Assembly: GCA_029571495.1 (NCBI GenBank)
Contig: JAKPSO010000959.1
Span: 1-7,464, forward strand
Direction of reading: 5' to 3'
DNA: 7,464 nt
From: Pseudomonadota bacterium
GTDB lineage: Bacteria; Pseudomonadota; Gammaproteobacteria; Burkholderiales; Casimicrobiaceae
Positions 6,872 to 7,464 of this stretch are shown piece after piece (position 1 is the stretch's first letter; each line of letters starts with the position of its first letter). The notes beneath the pieces are model-generated. The model saw only the letters and a program-made list of their open reading frames with translations. It searched no databases and had not been told where the DNA came from. A program made the position numbers and the translations under genes.

Positions 6872-7417
6872 ATGAGCAACGACCGTGAATCGTTGGCGGC
6901 AGTTTCGGCGCGCATCATCGTTGAGTCGGAGCTGACCGATTGGGCGCTCGCGCGGCGCAAAGCCATGGCTGAGCTTGGTCTGGCTGCGCACGGCACGCCG
7001 CTGCCGACGGATGAACAAATCATCAGCGAAATCAAGGTGTACCACGCGCTCTACGGCAGAGATGACTGGGCTGCGCAGCTGCGGGCGCAGCGCGAATTCG
7101 CGCTCGAAGCGATGCTCGAACTTGAGGCGTTCCGCCCAGTCCTCGTCGGTCCAGTCGCCGAAGGATGGGCGCACGCTGGCAGCGAGATTCGCATCGAAGC
7201 GTCGCCAGAAAACCCCAAAACACTCGAGTATCGATTGATCGATCTCGGCGTCGAATTCGAGCCGCACCTAAGCCGTGATGGAAACGTGCAATTGGAAATC
7301 GTCGACGGCGACTGGCCAATGCGAATTGTCATCCGAACGCCGGGACGCGCCCCGGAAGCGCGCTATCGTGTCCGCCTGGATTCGACGCAACTCAAGGCGC
7401 TAATCGCGAAAGCCTAG
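6872..7417 (+). CDS. Conserved protein resembling a degenerate nucleotidyltransferase
   Basis: A 181-residue soluble protein with no signal peptide or membrane segment. The first 85 residues look helical and charged (ALARRKAMAELGL, LPTDEQIISEIKVYHALY, LRAQREFALEAMLELEAF). An alpha/beta part then begins with FRPVLVGPVAEGWAHAGSEIRI (87-108). From memory this layout matches a family common in betaproteobacteria (AKRKAARQLG, LP.N.EIE, FRPYLTGSVL.GTA...SDI.LQLF, PK.VE.FLL), which carries a nucleotidyltransferase-like GS...SDIDL motif. Here GS is GP (93-94) and the S-D-I-D-L position reads S-E-I-R-I (104-108). The usual acidic pair is thus largely lost, and catalysis is doubtful. The start lies 10 bases after the ponA stop with no visible ribosome binding site, so it is probably cotranscribed and translationally coupled. 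Function is unknown; no link to cell-wall synthesis is shown beyond position. The gene is certainly real; the family call is moderately sure. Confidence 0.75.
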   Translation: MSNDRESLAAVSARIIVESELTDWALARRKAMAELGLAAHGTPLPTDEQIISEIKVYHALYGRDDWAAQLRAQREFALEAMLELEAFRPVLVGPVAEGWAHAGSEIRIEASPENPKTLEYRLIDLGVEFEPHLSRDGNVQLEIVDGDWPMRIVIRTPGRAPEARYRVRLDSTQLKALIAKA

Positions 7418-7464
7418 CCAGAAACGAGGTTAACCGATAATTGAGAGGCGCGGACACCGATGAA
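7418..7464 (+). other. Short spacer with a possible start of a further gene at the right edge
   Basis: After the previous stop there are 42 bases and then ATGAA at 7460-7464. GAGAGG (7443-7448) and GGA (7452-7454) precede this ATG at 11 and 5 bases, so it could be the first codon of the next gene in the same direction. No hairpin terminator is seen in the spacer. Two codons are too few to say what the gene is. Confidence 0.3.

Noticed and set aside
6866..7267. A minus-strand frame opposite the gene after ponA
   Set aside because: The plus-strand frame has natural codon use, an abutting position after ponA and family resemblance; the antisense product has none.

Overview
The window is a chromosomal segment typical of a betaproteobacterium (Burkholderiales/Nitrosomonadales-like). 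The evidence is the gene order: a type IV pilus assembly operon pilMNOPQ transcribed leftwards, with a class A penicillin-binding protein gene (ponA/mrcA, PBP1A) divergent from it. This arrangement is well known in beta- and gammaproteobacteria. The protein sequences also fit, for example the GT51 motif TITMQVARN and the PilP pattern LEGFPLESLAMVGTL. Base composition is moderately GC-rich. No taxon below class level can be supported by reading alone.

Left part, bases 1-4321, minus strand: pilM, pilN, pilO, pilP and the first 473 codons of pilQ, in that transcription order. pilM/pilN and pilO/pilP overlap by ATGA. pilN and pilO are 14 bases apart, and pilP and pilQ are 35 apart. PilM is the cytoplasmic actin-like protein that binds the PilN N-terminus. 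PilN and PilO are bitopic inner-membrane partners, and PilP is a lipoprotein linking them to the PilQ secretin. Together they form the alignment subcomplex that spans the envelope. pilQ runs off the left edge just before its secretin pore domain.

Middle, 4322-4521: a divergent intergenic region of about 200 bases. It holds a perfect TATAAT box oriented towards ponA and a good ribosome binding site for ponA. No convincing pilM promoter was found.

Right part, plus strand: ponA (4522-6861) encodes a complete bifunctional PBP1A with all transglycosylase and transpeptidase active-site motifs. Ten bases later comes a 181-residue gene that resembles a conserved betaproteobacterial nucleotidyltransferase-like family. 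Its metal-binding acidic motif is degenerate, so it is probably a non-catalytic member. After it, a possible start codon of another gene lies at the very edge.

The main genes make envelope machinery: a pilus channel that crosses peptidoglycan (PilQ AMIN domains bind the wall) and a wall synthase. I looked for an undescribed system and see none here. The item most worth a second look is the degenerate nucleotidyltransferase-like gene behind ponA. There are no RNA genes, mobile elements, CRISPR arrays or notable repeats that I can support.
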